A stretch of DNA of 64,000 bases from Latrodectus hesperus (Eukaryota > Arthropoda > Arachnida > Araneae > Theridiidae). Location of the stretch: NCBI GenBank assembly GCA_037975125.1, contig CM075855.1, forward strand, positions 87,609,391 through 87,673,390, given 5' to 3'. Shown in pieces: positions 26,000 to 37,830 of the stretch (its first letter is position 1; each line of letters opens with the position of its first letter). The position numbers were made by a program, and so were the translations under genes. A model generated the notes under the pieces. The model was not told where the DNA came from. It searched no databases and was given only the letters and a program-made list of their open reading frames with translations.

Positions 26000-26526
26000 A
26001 TAAAGTGATATACTAGCATAGGCAAATTTCTAGAGAACTCAAGATCTAGAGTAATACCAAGATTTTTGGATGCTTCTCAAATTTCTTAGGCATATCTGCC
26101 ATAAAACTTTTGGTTGATAATTAAATAACCTATTATTAGATCTAAGCAAACTGACTATAGATTTAGATTGATTAAATGTCAGCTTATGATCATTGGATAT
26201 CCCCCACATGTCTACAAGGATGAAATTAATTTGGACTCGATTTTAACCATATCTCAGCCAGACCTCCAGAAGACACTACCACATCTACGTGTATACCAAC
26301 CCCACATCTTTCTGTCATTATCTTTTCAATGGCAGTCAAGTTCAGGGAGAAAAGAGTAAGGTTTAACACCTACTACTTTCATCAATCTGAGATACTACTA
26401 GACTCATCTTAAAGCTATTTGATATGGTAGTATTGTGAGCTTCACCCTGAACAATCTATCTCTCATGAAATCATACACCCATGATAAAGATTTCATCTTA
26501 ATACCAAAAAATTGTACAGCATAACA
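26000..26526 (-). pseudogene. LINE reverse transcriptase remnant, C-terminal part
   Basis: Minus-strand RT debris continuing from 27236-27415, split by a nested insertion. From the junction inward it reads KMKSLSWVYDFMRDRLFRVK, as in the RT region between motifs A and B. A degraded segment follows, then the thumb with HKLTFNQSKSIVSL (about 26190-26150). PKILGITLDLEFS-like residues lie near 26060, in shifted frames. Stops and frameshifts are numerous. It resembles the same general superfamily as the 3.7-9.0 kb LINE, but the sequence is clearly distinct. Confidence 0.82.
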
Positions 26527-26537
26527 ATCAATTTATG
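26527..26537 (+). repeat. Left TSD of nested LINE
   Basis: ATCAATTTATG, identical to 27225-27235. Confidence 0.85.
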
Positions 26538-27224
26538 TGGTTACTGCTCAGTATTTCGCAGTAAACTAATAGCCATTGACGAAGCTGTGGATTTTTTTGT
26601 TGCCATTGAAACTAAAAAAGAAATCTATATTTTGTCTGATAGCAAAAGTGTGATTAAATACTTGACCAATTGGCAGAGTGTGAGAGAAAGTGCTGTAGTA
26701 TCGATACTCTCTAAATTAAAACGGCTATCCGTATCGCACGATATTCATCTCCAGTGTATTTCTTCCCATGTCGATCAAGAGGGAAAAGAAACTGCAGACA
26801 CTTTGTCCAAGACGAGAGCTCATGAGACCCCTGAGCCTTCTCATCTATTAACTTTTTGGGAATATTTTCAAGAGTAAAAAGCAGGATTAAAACCACATGG
26901 ATTGGCCATCCAGAACACTAATGGTATCAGTGTTGTCGTCCAAGAAGCTCACTGGACAACGGCTTAAAAGACAGGAACAAACTGCTCTCGCCCGCTTTAG
27001 AAGTGGCCACTTTATATCATTAAATTTTCTGAGGGCATCAAAATTTTCGAGACCTGTACCAAATGTTTTGCTGAACAAGCTACGCCAGAGCACATACTTG
27101 AGTGCCTTTGGCTACCCAAGAAAATTAATATAACAATCCTTTGATATTGCTAGATTTTTAGAGGGTGTTCAACGTTGTGGACCTAGTCTAGCTCTACTCG
27201 TCACAGGCAGCATGCAACAACAAC
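26538..27224 (+). mobile_element. Nested 5'-truncated LINE copy (RNase H and 3' end)
   Basis: Only the last 0.7 kb of a LINE is present, bounded by the 11-bp TSD ATCAATTTATG and ending in GCAACAACAAC. The first residues fall inside the RNase H domain: FRSKLIAIDEAV (Glu), IYILSDSKSVIKYL (Asp), then LQCISSHVDQEGKETADTLS, where the usual Gly after His is Asp. After a stop at 26875 the tail continues in other frames with LARFRSGHFISLNF and ATPEHILECL, the Cys/His tail common after RNase H. It is inserted against a minus-strand RT remnant whose two halves rejoin across it. Loss of the 5' part is typical of incomplete target-primed reverse transcription. Confidence 0.9.
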
Positions 27225-27235
27225 ATCAATTTATG
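27225..27235 (+). repeat. Right TSD of nested LINE
   Basis: ATCAATTTATG, directly after the CAACAAC tail. Confidence 0.85.
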
Positions 27236-27415
27236 ATTCTGCACCATGTCAAAAGCTTTTGACAGGTCCAGAAATGCAGCAAATGTTTAATTTGTCTGAA
27301 GCAGATTTCGAGCATCTCTGATTTTATGGAAGAGGTGGAGAACCTGATCAGTGGCAATCAAGGTATAGAAAGAAACTTGATATTTTCTTGATCTCTTCTA
27401 ATGATCAAATTGTTT
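27236..27415 (-). pseudogene. LINE reverse transcriptase remnant, motif A part
   Basis: On the minus strand: ATDQVLHLFHKIRDARN followed, after a stop, by TFAAFLDLSKAFDMVQNHK, the conserved RT region ending in motif A with its catalytic Asp. The sequence runs directly into 26526 once the nested element and one TSD copy are set aside. Upstream residues (VSFYTLIATDQ) correspond to the usual block preceding the DQ motif and are degraded. Confidence 0.85.
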
Positions 27416-28437
27416 CCATAGATTTATTATTACGAAATAAATATAAAATTACTTCATTTTTACACTGTTTTGTGAATATTAATAATACAAATATAAGTGA
27501 AGAATACAATAGGAGTTCTTAAGGATATTTTAATTATGGTTGTGTTGTAAAAATTAATAAAGGTGTTCTTCAATTTATGAATTTTGATTTATTTATAGTT
27601 GTTTCTCCTTATATATAAGTTATATTTGTGTTTTTATCTTAATTATAACATACAGCAATTAATTAACTTTACAGAATTATTAATTGCAAATTTCTTGAAT
27701 ACATTCTAATGCTAATTTATAAATTCATATGTAAAATAGGTTTATAAAATTCTAAATATACATTTTGTATTTAATCACATACATATTTATTTATATTATA
27801 AAATAAATTCAGACTGAATATACTTTGCATAAATTAATTAAGAGTATAGTCTTCAAAATTGTGCTAGCTGCATTAAGCTTCAAAGCCGTTTTTCAGGAAC
27901 ATATTCAATAAAATATAACTTTCTTTAAAGTCTTTGTTTATGTTTATGTAAAATAATAATAAAAAGAGCATATTTAAACTGTATGAAATCCACAATTTCA
28001 ATCCATCTTATTTAAGCTGACAGACATTTTTTTATATGTAAGTAATATATTTTAAAATTTCTTTACTATTAATTCAGTTTCCTTTTTTCTAAGGATATTT
28101 ATATTAATATTATATTCATTATAAGGAGGCTAGTTTTGCTAAATATAAAATATAAGGTGTGCATAAAATTACAATAAAATAAAATTTAATATCTATTAAT
28201 TACCCATTAAATTTATTTCAATTATTTTTAAAGAAGATATAAAATTTTATCTCTCTTTCTCTCATTCCTCTTTTATATTAAATACCAATTCATACAAGCA
28301 ATACTTACGTATAAATATAGAGTCGCATTCCACTCTGAGAAGCAGAAAAGAGGAAAGTAGAAATGCATCAATAATCTATCACAAATTTACCATATGCAAA
28401 TTTTCGCACAGAAAAAGCAGCATTTTGCTATTATTGG
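27416..28437. other. No gene recognised
   Basis: AT-rich spacer without recognisable coding or repeat structure. Confidence 0.6.
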
Positions 28438-28439
28438 TA

Positions 28440-28915
28440 ACCAGAGAAAGCCAATCAGAGTAGACGTCATCCTTTAAAAACGCAATCAACACGTTTGGTC
28501 TGATAACAATGTCCACTGTAGAAACCCTAGTAGAAAAATTTTCCGTGAACATCTGGACAGGTATCCCTGGAGATTACCTGGTAGGCTCTTACATCATGCC
28601 ATACCGTTTGACCGGCGCAAAATACCGTATCTTCTTAGAACAAGCGCTTCCCAGTCTATTGCAGGCTGTTCCATTCCCCATCGTGAGATGAACGATGGAG
28701 CCCCAACACATTTTTTTATCACGGTCTCTAACATTTTGAATACCACATATACCGCACTGATAGATTGCATGTAGTGGACCTGTGGCATGGCCTTCGCGCT
28801 CACCGGACCTCAACCCACTGAATTATTTCTTCTGGGGGCACGTGAAATTTTTAGTGTACGAAGCACATGTGGATGAACTGAAGATCTCGTGTCATATACA
28901 AGTTCTTAATTAAAT
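28440..28915 (+). pseudogene. DDE transposase remnant, C-terminal half
   Basis: The open frame from 28509 encodes FSVNIWTGIPGDYLVG and, downstream, MPYRLTGAKYRIFLEQALP, as in arthropod Tc1/mariner-superfamily transposases with an N-W-(A/T)-G-I block. A frame change near 28685 is followed by NDGAPTHFFITVSNIL (second catalytic Asp). Another change near 28790 gives RSPDLNPLNYFFWGHVKFLV, where the final acidic position of the family (often LNPLDF) is Asn. The N-terminal DNA-binding part and both ends are missing. It differs from both the 23.6-kb and 34.5-kb elements. Confidence 0.8.
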
Positions 28916-31293
28916 CTAATCTTCAGTTAAAGTGTATAGTAGTATTTTATGGATTAATAACTTTTAAAGTTTTATTTTATTCTTGTGAATATTACTGCAT
29001 CACATTTCCTAAATCTTAAATAATGGATAATTAAGGAAATGCATGCAACTGCCCAATCAATATATTACGCATAATATTCAAACAATATTTATTTGGTAAT
29101 CTTAAAATGTATATGGCTATTAAATTATTATTCTGAAAGAAGTCATGAAATATATTTAATAATAAAAGTTTTATAGAATAAAACAATTTCTTTTAGACAG
29201 AATAATTCTTAAATCAATTCTTGTGCTTTTAAAAACCAAGAAAAATATATGAATACTCTTTTGGCGTACAATGAAAGCACGCATTTCTTATTAATCTAAG
29301 CGATTAGCTCATTTTGATGAAATATTTCTTTCAAATAAAAATTCCTAATCGTTATGCTTCATTAGAACAGTAATTTATAATTTTATATGTTCACATTATA
29401 GTACATATTGCTATTCTCCTTGTACGAAAACATTATAATAAAATCTCACATTCTCATCATCCAAAAAAACATGAAATTGTAATCTAACTTTTGTTAGTTT
29501 TTTAAATTTAGCTATGTCACTTAATATAATAAAGTATTTAATTAACTTGCACCTTTTTACACCCATCTTACAGAAAAATGTGACATAATTTTGAAAATCA
29601 TGCATTATCATTCTGAATTTTAATTATGTCACCAAATGTTTCTGTGATGCCAAATAAGCAATTTTTTCATTATTTTTTAGAATTTTTCTTAAAATTATTG
29701 AATGAGTATGTACAATATTTTATACAATTATTAAGTGAGTATATAAATAAAAATATATTTATTAACTTTTGAATTTTTTCTGCTTTTTAAAATTTACTGT
29801 ATTTTATTAGCTTTTCAAAAATATGGTACGTATGTTATTAAAACCACGCAACGTTGCAGACCATATTTACAGAAATTAACTGAATCAATTGGTACTAAAA
29901 ATATACACAAGTTATTAAGTTTAAAGTTGGTATTAGTATTTGTCAAATTAATTTAAAATGCCCACCCTATTTTATTAAGTTTGAAGACTTAAGAAATTTC
30001 ACGTTACAAACCGAAAATCCTTTAAAACTCCAAAATTTTTAAGATACTCAAACCAAAAAATACAAAAGAACACAAGCAATTAATGATTGCATTTTGTAGA
30101 TAAATATACTCTTACATCTTCCAAGTTTACAGTTCATTTATGCATTTATTAATTTCATTAAGATAAAAATATTTTAATGTTTGAAACATTAAAATTGCGA
30201 TAAAATAATTCATTTTTTTTACTCTCTTCTCATTGGTATTCTCATAAGCCTTCCAATTAATTAATTAACTGTTGCATTTGATGTTAGAATTGTCAACATA
30301 AATCATTCATTATATAATTTTCTGTCAAAATACATCATTAACAGTAGCATATTATACATTGTTCATCATCTATATGACGGAGGAAAATCATTTTTGTTGA
30401 GGAGAATCTAAAACCGAATGCCCAACACTCAAGTACAAATTGTAGTTTGCTCCAAGATTGTTGGTCGTCCATTAAATTTTCATCGTCAGCTTCCTTATCA
30501 ACAGGTAACATACAATTTGGCGAAACTTTTTGTACAGTTTAATCCCTCTTTAATGCTCCAAAAAGCTTAAATGTTTCATCGCATCAGAGTTTAGAAAAAA
30601 GTTTAGGCTGACACCCGAGAATTAAATCTCTTCTTCGATTAATTAATCTTTTCGAACAGAATTAATCTAAGCTTTTAACATCTCCCTTACAATTATTTTA
30701 CTTACACTTTTTCAGACACAAGTTTCTAAGCATAAAGGACGTTAATTTATGCTACTATCCCTTATTTTTTATTTTTTTCATATTAAGTAGAAAGTAAAGT
30801 GATGATTACATTGGATAATAATTTCATCACGTTTTTGTCATTGTTAAATTTTAAAATAATATAAAAAACATTTTATTTTCGAAAAAAGTGTTTCGTCGAT
30901 AATTGTGTCATTATTTTAATTTTAGAAATTAATGCGCATATTTTTAAGCGCTGAAAATTTAATAAAAATGAATAAAAATACTTGTGCTATAAGCTAGTGT
31001 CATATCTCAATTTTGAATCTTTTTAAAATCTATCTTTATAATTCTAGCTTTTATAATAACAGTTATATGATTATTTATATTTAACACATCATACATTTTT
31101 GACTGTAAATTTTGGATATATTAGAATAAAATTATCACAATAAAGGAAAACTGAAAGTTGAGGATTTCAGAATTTATTGTTATACTTCATTTGTATTACA
31201 TTTTCTGTGCTTATACTTTTCAATAGTAAATATATAATTTCACCGTTTCACTGAAACTTATCCAATAAATAACATGGAAATGAAATTATAGCA
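28916..31293. other. No gene recognised
   Basis: 2.4 kb of AT-rich DNA. Short open frames only; no domain, tRNA or repeat family was identified. Confidence 0.6.
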
Positions 31294-31541
31294 CAGGTGC
31301 CGTATAATCCAGGATACCAAATTCTGAGTTTGCTGATATTTTTCGTATATTTTCTTGCGTATCTGGCAACCTCATTTTTATTACGTCATAGATATGGAGA
31401 CTTATAAGAATAATGCAGAAATTTTTATTTCGGTAACCCTAGTATTTACGTCGTCGCCCACGTCACAATACGTCATTTTGGCAACATTTCTTCATCGCTA
31501 AGAAAATTCAGAATTTGGTATCCTGGATTTAACGGCATCTG
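31294..31541 (+). mobile_element. MITE-A copy 3
   Basis: The best-matched pair of ends in the window: left CAGGTGCCGTATAATCCAGG, right (reversed) CAGATGCCGTTAAATCCAGG. Inverted similarity continues inward through GATACCAAATTCTGA. The interior includes TTACGTCATAGATATGGAGA and the GTCACAATACGTCATTTTGG stretch. 248 bp, no coding capacity for transposition. Flanks show no obvious TSD longer than 2-3 bp. Confidence 0.88.
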
Positions 31542-32898
31542 TACCAAAATTATCATTCAAAAATGAATGGATCTCATAATTATCATGATTAAGAAATGGA
31601 AGGTCATGATTAAGTCTTGGATATATCGTTGTTTATGTCAAGATCAATGTATTCAGCTAAAATAACTCATATTATCCTTCATAACAAACTATGATATTTC
31701 GCCAAATTGTTTGAAAGATTTAAAATTATTTCCATAACATGCTACGATGCCAATTAAAGCTTTATTTTATTGTGTGAAGGAACCATTTTTAATGCTTCAA
31801 CAAATGTTGTTCGAGTAATACTGACAGAAATAAGTTTATTTATGACAAACAATCAGAAATATTATTATCTATTACGCCATTATTTATCGACAACAATAAG
31901 TTTAATATGTTTATTTAATTCAAATTCTAAGTTTTGAAGTGTACAGCAGTAAGTTAATTAATTAAAATTAAAATTAAAGTTATTTTTCACATTTAATATT
32001 TATCCGAGTTTTCTGCAATGGTTTTGGTGTAAGGTTTCATCTTTTACAATTTTTGAGATACGTAATTAGAAGGAGATACACAATATATATATTATTAGTA
32101 CACACTTTAAATTATTGCATTTTCGTTGTGGAAGATATGATGAAGCATTTTACAGATTCAGCTGTGAAAGAAATTTTATATATATATTGCCATTTTTCGA
32201 TAATATTAGTATACTTATCAGAGAAAATATTTTAAAATACTTCGGATTTTCAGTAGCACATTTTATGCTTCTATCGATTGCTTTATAATATTTGGAAAAT
32301 AAGCCAGATCTTGTCTATTATTTATAAATTAAAACAATTTAACACCGATCTTTTGAAAATTACATTTTTTAATAAAATGTAGCCGTAAACTTTAAACTTT
32401 TCAACAGCCGTGGAAAGTTTGATAACTCTCTTTAACTATGAAGTTATTGAATATTAAATTCAGATCTATTTTTTCGTCTACATTGCAATGGTTTTTTGAT
32501 CGGGGACATATTGGAAAAACAGAAAACATGTTTACTCTAAACCAAAACGTTGCCAAAAACATCTCTCTTTCAAAATTTGAAAAATATACGGTAGATATTG
32601 TTATTTTTTTTAAAAAGTATATGAGAGTGTAGAAATTAAAGGGATTCTGATAATCAATATATCTTAAATCGCTCGAGTAATTACATATAGTAATTTTAAA
32701 AGATAATAAAGGATAATAATAAAAGATAATAATTTAAAAGATAATAAAATATGCACACGGCTTTTATCTAAGGCAAGCACAGTTCCGGATAAGATTACAT
32801 TGCAGGTTAATGAATGAAATTTTTTAGCGGATTTAGCCAACATTCATTACGATTAAATATAATTAAATATAATATGATCAAAATTTCAAAATCAAACA
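31542..32898. other. No gene recognised
   Basis: AT-rich. Two open frames of about 60 codons (32053 and 32438) have no recognisable motif or conserved neighbour. Confidence 0.55.
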
Positions 32899-32990
32899 GT
32901 GAGAGAGAAAGGAAAGAGAGAGGAAGGAGAGAAAAGAGTGAGGAGAGAATGAGAGAAGAAAGAGAGAGAGGAAAGAGAAGAGGGAGAGAA
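32899..32990. repeat. GA-rich (polypurine) tract
   Basis: About 92 bp, almost entirely purine on the plus strand, built from GAGAGAGAAAGG-like units with three single-base T interruptions. Long purine strands of this kind can adopt triplex (H-DNA) structure. Confidence 0.92.
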
Positions 32991-34460
32991 TTATATAATA
33001 TTTTACTTACATTTATATATCATCTATTTTAAAACTCTCTAAAAATTTTCATCAATGCTCCTATCCATCATCAAGCACTTTGTATGTTCTTTCAGGTTTA
33101 TAGAGTTTCAAACTCAATTAAGCATTATTTAATCTTAAAAAAATATATTATATTTTTATCGGAAAATCATTTTTTGCTAAAAATAATTATTTTATTATCC
33201 TCCAGGAGTACTGAAAATAAATGAAATTTTACTGGTGTTATTTAATAAATTTTAAACTGCAGTCTTAACATATGCTTCTTAAAGCATATTATAATGTTCC
33301 TAAACTTGAAAATCGAACAGTATAATAAGGTTAGAAAAAAATAAAGGTTTCCTTAATTGGCTAAAATGTATCTTAAGGCCTTATAAAAATGCATTTCGCC
33401 CGAAAATATTTTCTCCAATGAATGAACCGAAAACAAGTATAATGAATAGATTGAATACTTTATTAATTGCGCAGCATTTTGTTCACTATATATGTATGTA
33501 AATTGCATTATAACTTACATACCATTATGAAAATCTCATTATTTTCCATTTTCTAACGTAAATGAAGCTGAAAGAAATATTTCTTTAGCATATTTTATTT
33601 GTAAGTGCTTGTATTTCTTTTTTTTAAAAAAAGAATCCCTTTCAATGCATTCGTTGAATAACTTATTCCTACAGCAAATTAAAGCTTTTACACGAAACAA
33701 ACACTTCTCGGTATTTTTTGTTCAATTTAACATAGGAAATCAATGATCAGTTAACCGGAAATATAGGAACTTAAAAGCATCCATTCCAGCTGGAAACAGA
33801 AACATTTTCATTTTATTTTATTGTAGATTCTCCAAAGGCAACTTAACGATTAAAAAGCTTCTTCTGTTCTTAAAACAAATCATGCAAAAGGAAGAAAAAA
33901 AGTTCAGAAACATGGTTTTTTAAAGCATATGATATCTTTCCAGTTTACGATGTAAGGAAATATCTTTGTCATTTTCTGGGTTAAATGATGAACGATATTG
34001 AATTTTCCGGAGTTTAATTTTACGTTTAGCGAATGTTTCTTTTTCTCTTTTTTGTTAAACTTTACTTTAAAAAGAACTTTTCAATAACCTAAGTGCTTAA
34101 CACTAAAATTAGTACCATTAGATTCTTACAACACAAAATTTAATAAAAAGAGTAATCAATTTTTATGTAATTTTTTTTAAATATTATTAAATTGTTTGTG
34201 TTATTACTTACCCCATAATTTTAAATAATCACCAGTTCTGAAATTTTAAAAATAATTTTATTACATGTTATATTGTTTTAAAAAATTTCATTTATAATAT
34301 ACGCTTAATTTTTTAAAATTATCAATCGAATTATATAAATAATAAATAATAAATTTTATATACAGTGCTCACAATTATTTATGTATTCCAACATTTTTTT
34401 TACTGAAATATCTAATTTAGTTTTATGTTTATTTCACGATGGTGGAATTTTCTGACTAAA
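32991..34460. other. No gene recognised
   Basis: AT-rich. TACAGTGCTCACAATTATTT at about 34363 resembles the start of a Tc1-like inverted end, but no partner was found. Confidence 0.55.
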
Positions 34461-34547
34461 TGCAATATATTATTTTCTCTTTAAAATATTGAAACTTTAG
34501 TTGTTAAAATATTTAAATACTTCGGGTCGAATAAATTTCACAATATA
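34461..34547 (+). repeat. Local repeat interrupted by Tc1 (left half)
   Basis: This flank of the Tc1 element (TGCAATATATTATTTTCTCT onward, to the TA target) is about 75% similar by eye to 36173-36262. The sequence just right of the transposon (36082-36112) continues the same alignment against 36260-36290. Confidence 0.75.
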
Positions 34548-36081
34548 CACTGCTGGACAATTGCTAAGGACGGATAACACTATCATCCATAGCAACCACA
34601 AAATGAAAGGAAGCAAAATGTGGAAAATTAGAATAAGTGCGGGATATAGTAAGAAGAAGTATGAGTATGCAAATTTTTTTCCACGTCTGTTCATCACGTG
34701 ATAGCGTTCATAAGAGCTTTAAAGGTTTTGACGCGTGTGGACAGTTGTTGTATAAAGTCAAAGTTTTACAGGAAAGATTTAATAGACGAACTTGAAATTT
34801 TTGGGATGTCTTCCCGACATCACTTAGATGATCTTATGCATGGCCGAATTATTGGAAAGATCGAAGAAGGGCGAAAAATAATAGATGTTGCTAGGGAGTT
34901 CGACATCGCTCACGGCGATGTTTCACGGCTGTGGATGTCATTTAAAACTTCTGGAATGTGTAGCAGGCGGTACGGGGAGGTCGTGTTAGAAGTACGACGC
35001 CTGCAAAAGACAGATATATCATTCTATCAGCAAAAAGGAACAGGCGCACCACAGTTCAGCAGGTGGCAAATCTGTTTCTTGCTGTCTCAGGAAAGCAGAT
35101 CTCCCGAAAAACTGTTGCCAGACGTTTGAGGGAAGGAGGACTATACGCCCACCGACCTGTTGAGTGTGTCCCATTGACCAGGCAGCACCGTACTGCCCGT
35201 TTGCAATGGTGTCGCAAGCATCGCATTTGTACTGAACAGGACTGGGCATGTTTACTATTCTCAGATGAGAGTAGGTTCAGTCTGTTATCGGATTGTAGAC
35301 GCCAACTGAACTGGCGCGAGAGTGGTACTGCTTATCGTAAAGAAAATATCCAGGAAAAGGATCGATATTCGACATGCAGTGTCATAGTGTGAGCCGGCAT
35401 CATGATCAATGGCCGCAAACCCCTACATGTGGTTGCGAATGGGACTATGACGGGCCAACGATACTTTAAGGAAGTTCTACTTCCTCATGTTCGTCTTTTC
35501 TGTGGTGCTGTCGGAGATAAATTTGTTTTTATGGACGACAGCGCAACATGTCATCGAACACTCGCTGTTCAGGATTGTCTAGACATCGAGGGTATTTATT
35601 CAACGCCTCGTATGGCTATCACATTCTCCAGATCTAAACCCCATTAAAGATGTGTAAGATGCTTTGGGGAGGCAAGTTGCTGATCGAAACTATCCTCCGA
35701 CAAACAAGTATAACCTCATCCGCGCACTCCCAGAGGAATGGGATAAATTGCCTCAACAGCTGCTGGATAATGTTGTGCAAAGTATGATACGTAGTGTGGA
35801 ATGTTGCATCACACTCCACGGTAGACATATCCTGATACCTTTCTTCAAGGTGCCTGCTTACTTTTAGATGCATTGTTCCATTTTTCCATAGGCAGCATCA
35901 AATGAACATTTTTTTCTTTCAGATGTTTCACAGCTTTTGTACTTTTCAGGACAATAAATATTCTTTATTCTAATATCTGAACAGTGTGGCAACTATATTT
36001 TATCCTACTAGGGCTCATGTCTCGCTTAATGTTATGCTACATTCCAATTTGCGATATGTCTTTAGCAATTGTCCAGCAGTG
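34548..36081 (+). mobile_element. Tc1-like transposon, 1534 bp
   Basis: Both ends carry CACTGCTGGACAATTGCTAA in inverted orientation (34548-34567 and 36062-36081), and the similarity extends to about 25 bp. TA lies on each side (34546-34547 and 36082-36083), the canonical Tc1/mariner target duplication. The single gene inside reads on the plus strand and is broken. Size, ends and transposase all fit Tc1-like elements. Confidence 0.94.
34805..35867 (+). pseudogene. Tc1-like transposase, broken, third catalytic residue lost
   Basis: Would bind the inverted ends and catalyse cut-and-paste transposition. The N-terminal paired-like HTH reads MHGRIIGKIEEGRKIIDVAR and DVSRLWMSF (34838-34945). After a frame change near 35060, ISRKTVARRLREGGLYAHRP and LLFSDESRFSL (first Asp, about 35265) follow. 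KFVFMDDSATCHRT holds the second Asp (about 35535). The last motif, in a third frame, reads SPDLNPIKDV then stop (35625-35655): the family's Glu after NPI is Lys here. The distal part, RALPEEWDKLPQQLLDNVVQ, is intact. Length is close to normal (about 340 codons), but stops at 35390 and 35655 and at least two frameshifts rule out activity. Confidence 0.92.
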
Positions 36082-36290
36082 TACATTTACGCTTACTTTT
36101 ACCTCAAGCGTTTTTGCTGCAGAGCCTTTCTTTTTAATTTCATTTCATGTTTTTTTACGATGCTTGAACGCTCTGCAATATACTATTTTATGCTTAAAAA
36201 TATTATAGTGTAATTTCTAAAATATTTAAATTTTTCTTATCGAATAAATTTCAAATTATGCATTTATGTTTACTTTTACCTTAGGTGTCT
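36082..36290 (+). repeat. Right half of the Tc1-split repeat and its paralogous empty site
   Basis: 36082-36112 (TACATTTACGCTTACTTTTACC) continues the left flank at 34547. The second copy at 36173-36290 runs straight through the corresponding point (AATTATGCATTTATGTTTAC) with no insertion. It is a natural reference for the pre-insertion state. Confidence 0.75.
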
Positions 36291-36508
36291 TATTTCCCTG
36301 TAATATTCTCATTACATATATTTTCTTACGAATAACACTTTATCATAAATAATATTTCAATGTATAGGTGTTTAATTAAATGAACACATCATGAATAAAG
36401 TGTAGAAATAACTCTACGCTTCATTTAAGTTGTGCGCAGATTAGCTAAGTGCCATTAAAGTGCCGAATCTTATGTATATTCTCTTTTTCAAATTACCCAC
36501 GTAATCTG

Positions 36509-36729
36509 CAGCTTGCTTAGTAAACCTTCACATTGCTTAGTATACCTGCACATTGCTTAATGTGTCTGCAGATTTCTTAGTGTATCTGCACATTGCTTAG
36601 CATATCTGAGCATTGCTTAGTATATCTGCACATTGCTTAATGTATATGTACATTTCTTAGTATATCTGCACATTGCTTAGCATATCTGAGCATTGCTTAA
36701 AATATTGGCTCATTGCTTAATATAGATGC
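36509..36729 (+). repeat. 20-bp minisatellite, 11 units
   Basis: Consensus CACATTGCTTAGTATATCTG, repeated head to tail. Variant units (AGCATTGCTTAG..., CACATTGCTTAATGT...) recur in an ordered pattern: the block from the fourth to sixth units is echoed in the eighth to tenth. That suggests a higher-order duplication of about 80 bp. Confidence 0.94.
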
Positions 36730-37250
36730 GCGTTATTTGCTAAAAAAATTATTAAAGTTAAAATAATAATTTTAATAGTAGACATTCAACGTTCCCATGT
36801 GCCTTAAATAACAAAATAATACTTATTTTGTTTTTCAACATTTAAAGAATCAAATGAAGAATATATTTAACAAATTAATTACAATAGATCCTCAATCAGA
36901 TAAGAAACTATGATATGAAAACTCAAATGATTTCAAAACTTACTACAATTAAGAAAATTAGCAAAGCTTCATTCATTTATTTCTGATATCTAATGAATTA
37001 AGTTATTATGATCAAACATGCAACAATTTTACCAGTAAAGTGAGATTTAAATAAGTAAGCAATTAATGTGATGTTGCTGTTTTTTGCACTAGTACACTTC
37101 CTTATACATATCCGAGAATTGTTCTCTACAAGTGGGGTGGAAGCAGCTGAGTGGGAGTCTTCATCATTCAGAAGCAGGGGCCAAGCAGGAGACATACAAT
37201 ATTTTATCTACCACAAACAGAGATATCATTTCACATAGAGGACATTAAAT
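36730..37250. other. No gene recognised
   Basis: AT-rich spacer. No coding or RNA signal was seen. Confidence 0.6.
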
Positions 37251-37544
37251 ATCAATGTGGCCTGATTAGTTAGAGCCTTCCTTCACATTATCGGAAGGTA
37301 GTGAGTTCAAATTCCGACCCAACAAAAACCCACCATACTCGATAATGGCTATTGGGTAAGGCGTGGTCATAACGTCCTCCATATGAAATAATAATTCTGG
37401 GGATGATATACAATATTTTAGGATCTTCTGCTTGGTCTCTGATTTTTAATTACAAAGGCTGAATCAGATTGCTTCAATCTAAATGGTAAATCCTATCTTT
37501 AGAGCTTGGGACAGAGAAGCATCTGGTGCAACAATAACAACAAT
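37251..37544 (+). mobile_element. tRNA-derived SINE, third type
   Basis: Head with an A-box-like TGGCCTGATTAGTTAGAGCC (37258-37277), a hairpin CCTTCC...GGAAGG and a B-box-like GAGTTCAAATTCC. The body ends GGTGCAACAATAACAACAA, again a CAACAA-type tail. The body does not resemble SINE family 1. No independent TSD was recognised, in part because the next SINE fragment begins in its tail. Confidence 0.78.
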
Positions 37545-37830
37545 ATACGTGCTCGTTAAATCTAGGGAATCGAAAGACCTGTGGTTGGCCGTTGAGCAGT
37601 TACCATGAGTGTAATGGTCTGGAGAAAATTTCCTCCTGCTCCGGATTAATGCCGAAATTAAGGGAGTGGATTCTCTGGTGGTGGCATCTATCGGAGGAGT
37701 TAAAGGCGAAGTCGTACTTTCACCTTCGTCGTGTTCTGGTTAAACTAAAGACGCATTATACTGAGATAAATTAGCAAAGCCAACGGCATAGCGAGCTTAG
37801 CTTGCCCAAGTGACTTACGTAACAACAACG
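37545..37830 (+). mobile_element. SINE family 1, 5'-truncated
   Basis: Begins at ATATACGTGCTCGTTAAATC, about 80 bp into the full-length copy at 2889, and continues through the shared body to TAACAACAACG. The tRNA head is absent. It joins directly onto the tail of the SINE at 37251, so either it inserted there or the two form a composite. The surrounding AACAA repeats make the TSD ambiguous. Confidence 0.82.

Noticed and set aside
34363..34385. End of a second Tc1-like element (TACAGTGCTCACAATTATTT)
   Set aside because: No inverted partner or transposase fragment was found, and the sequence may be part of the local repeat that flanks the Tc1 insertion.
36509..36729. CRISPR-like array
   Set aside because: The 20-bp units are contiguous with no unique spacers, so this is an ordinary minisatellite. 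The 31-bp and 86-bp arrays are contiguous too.
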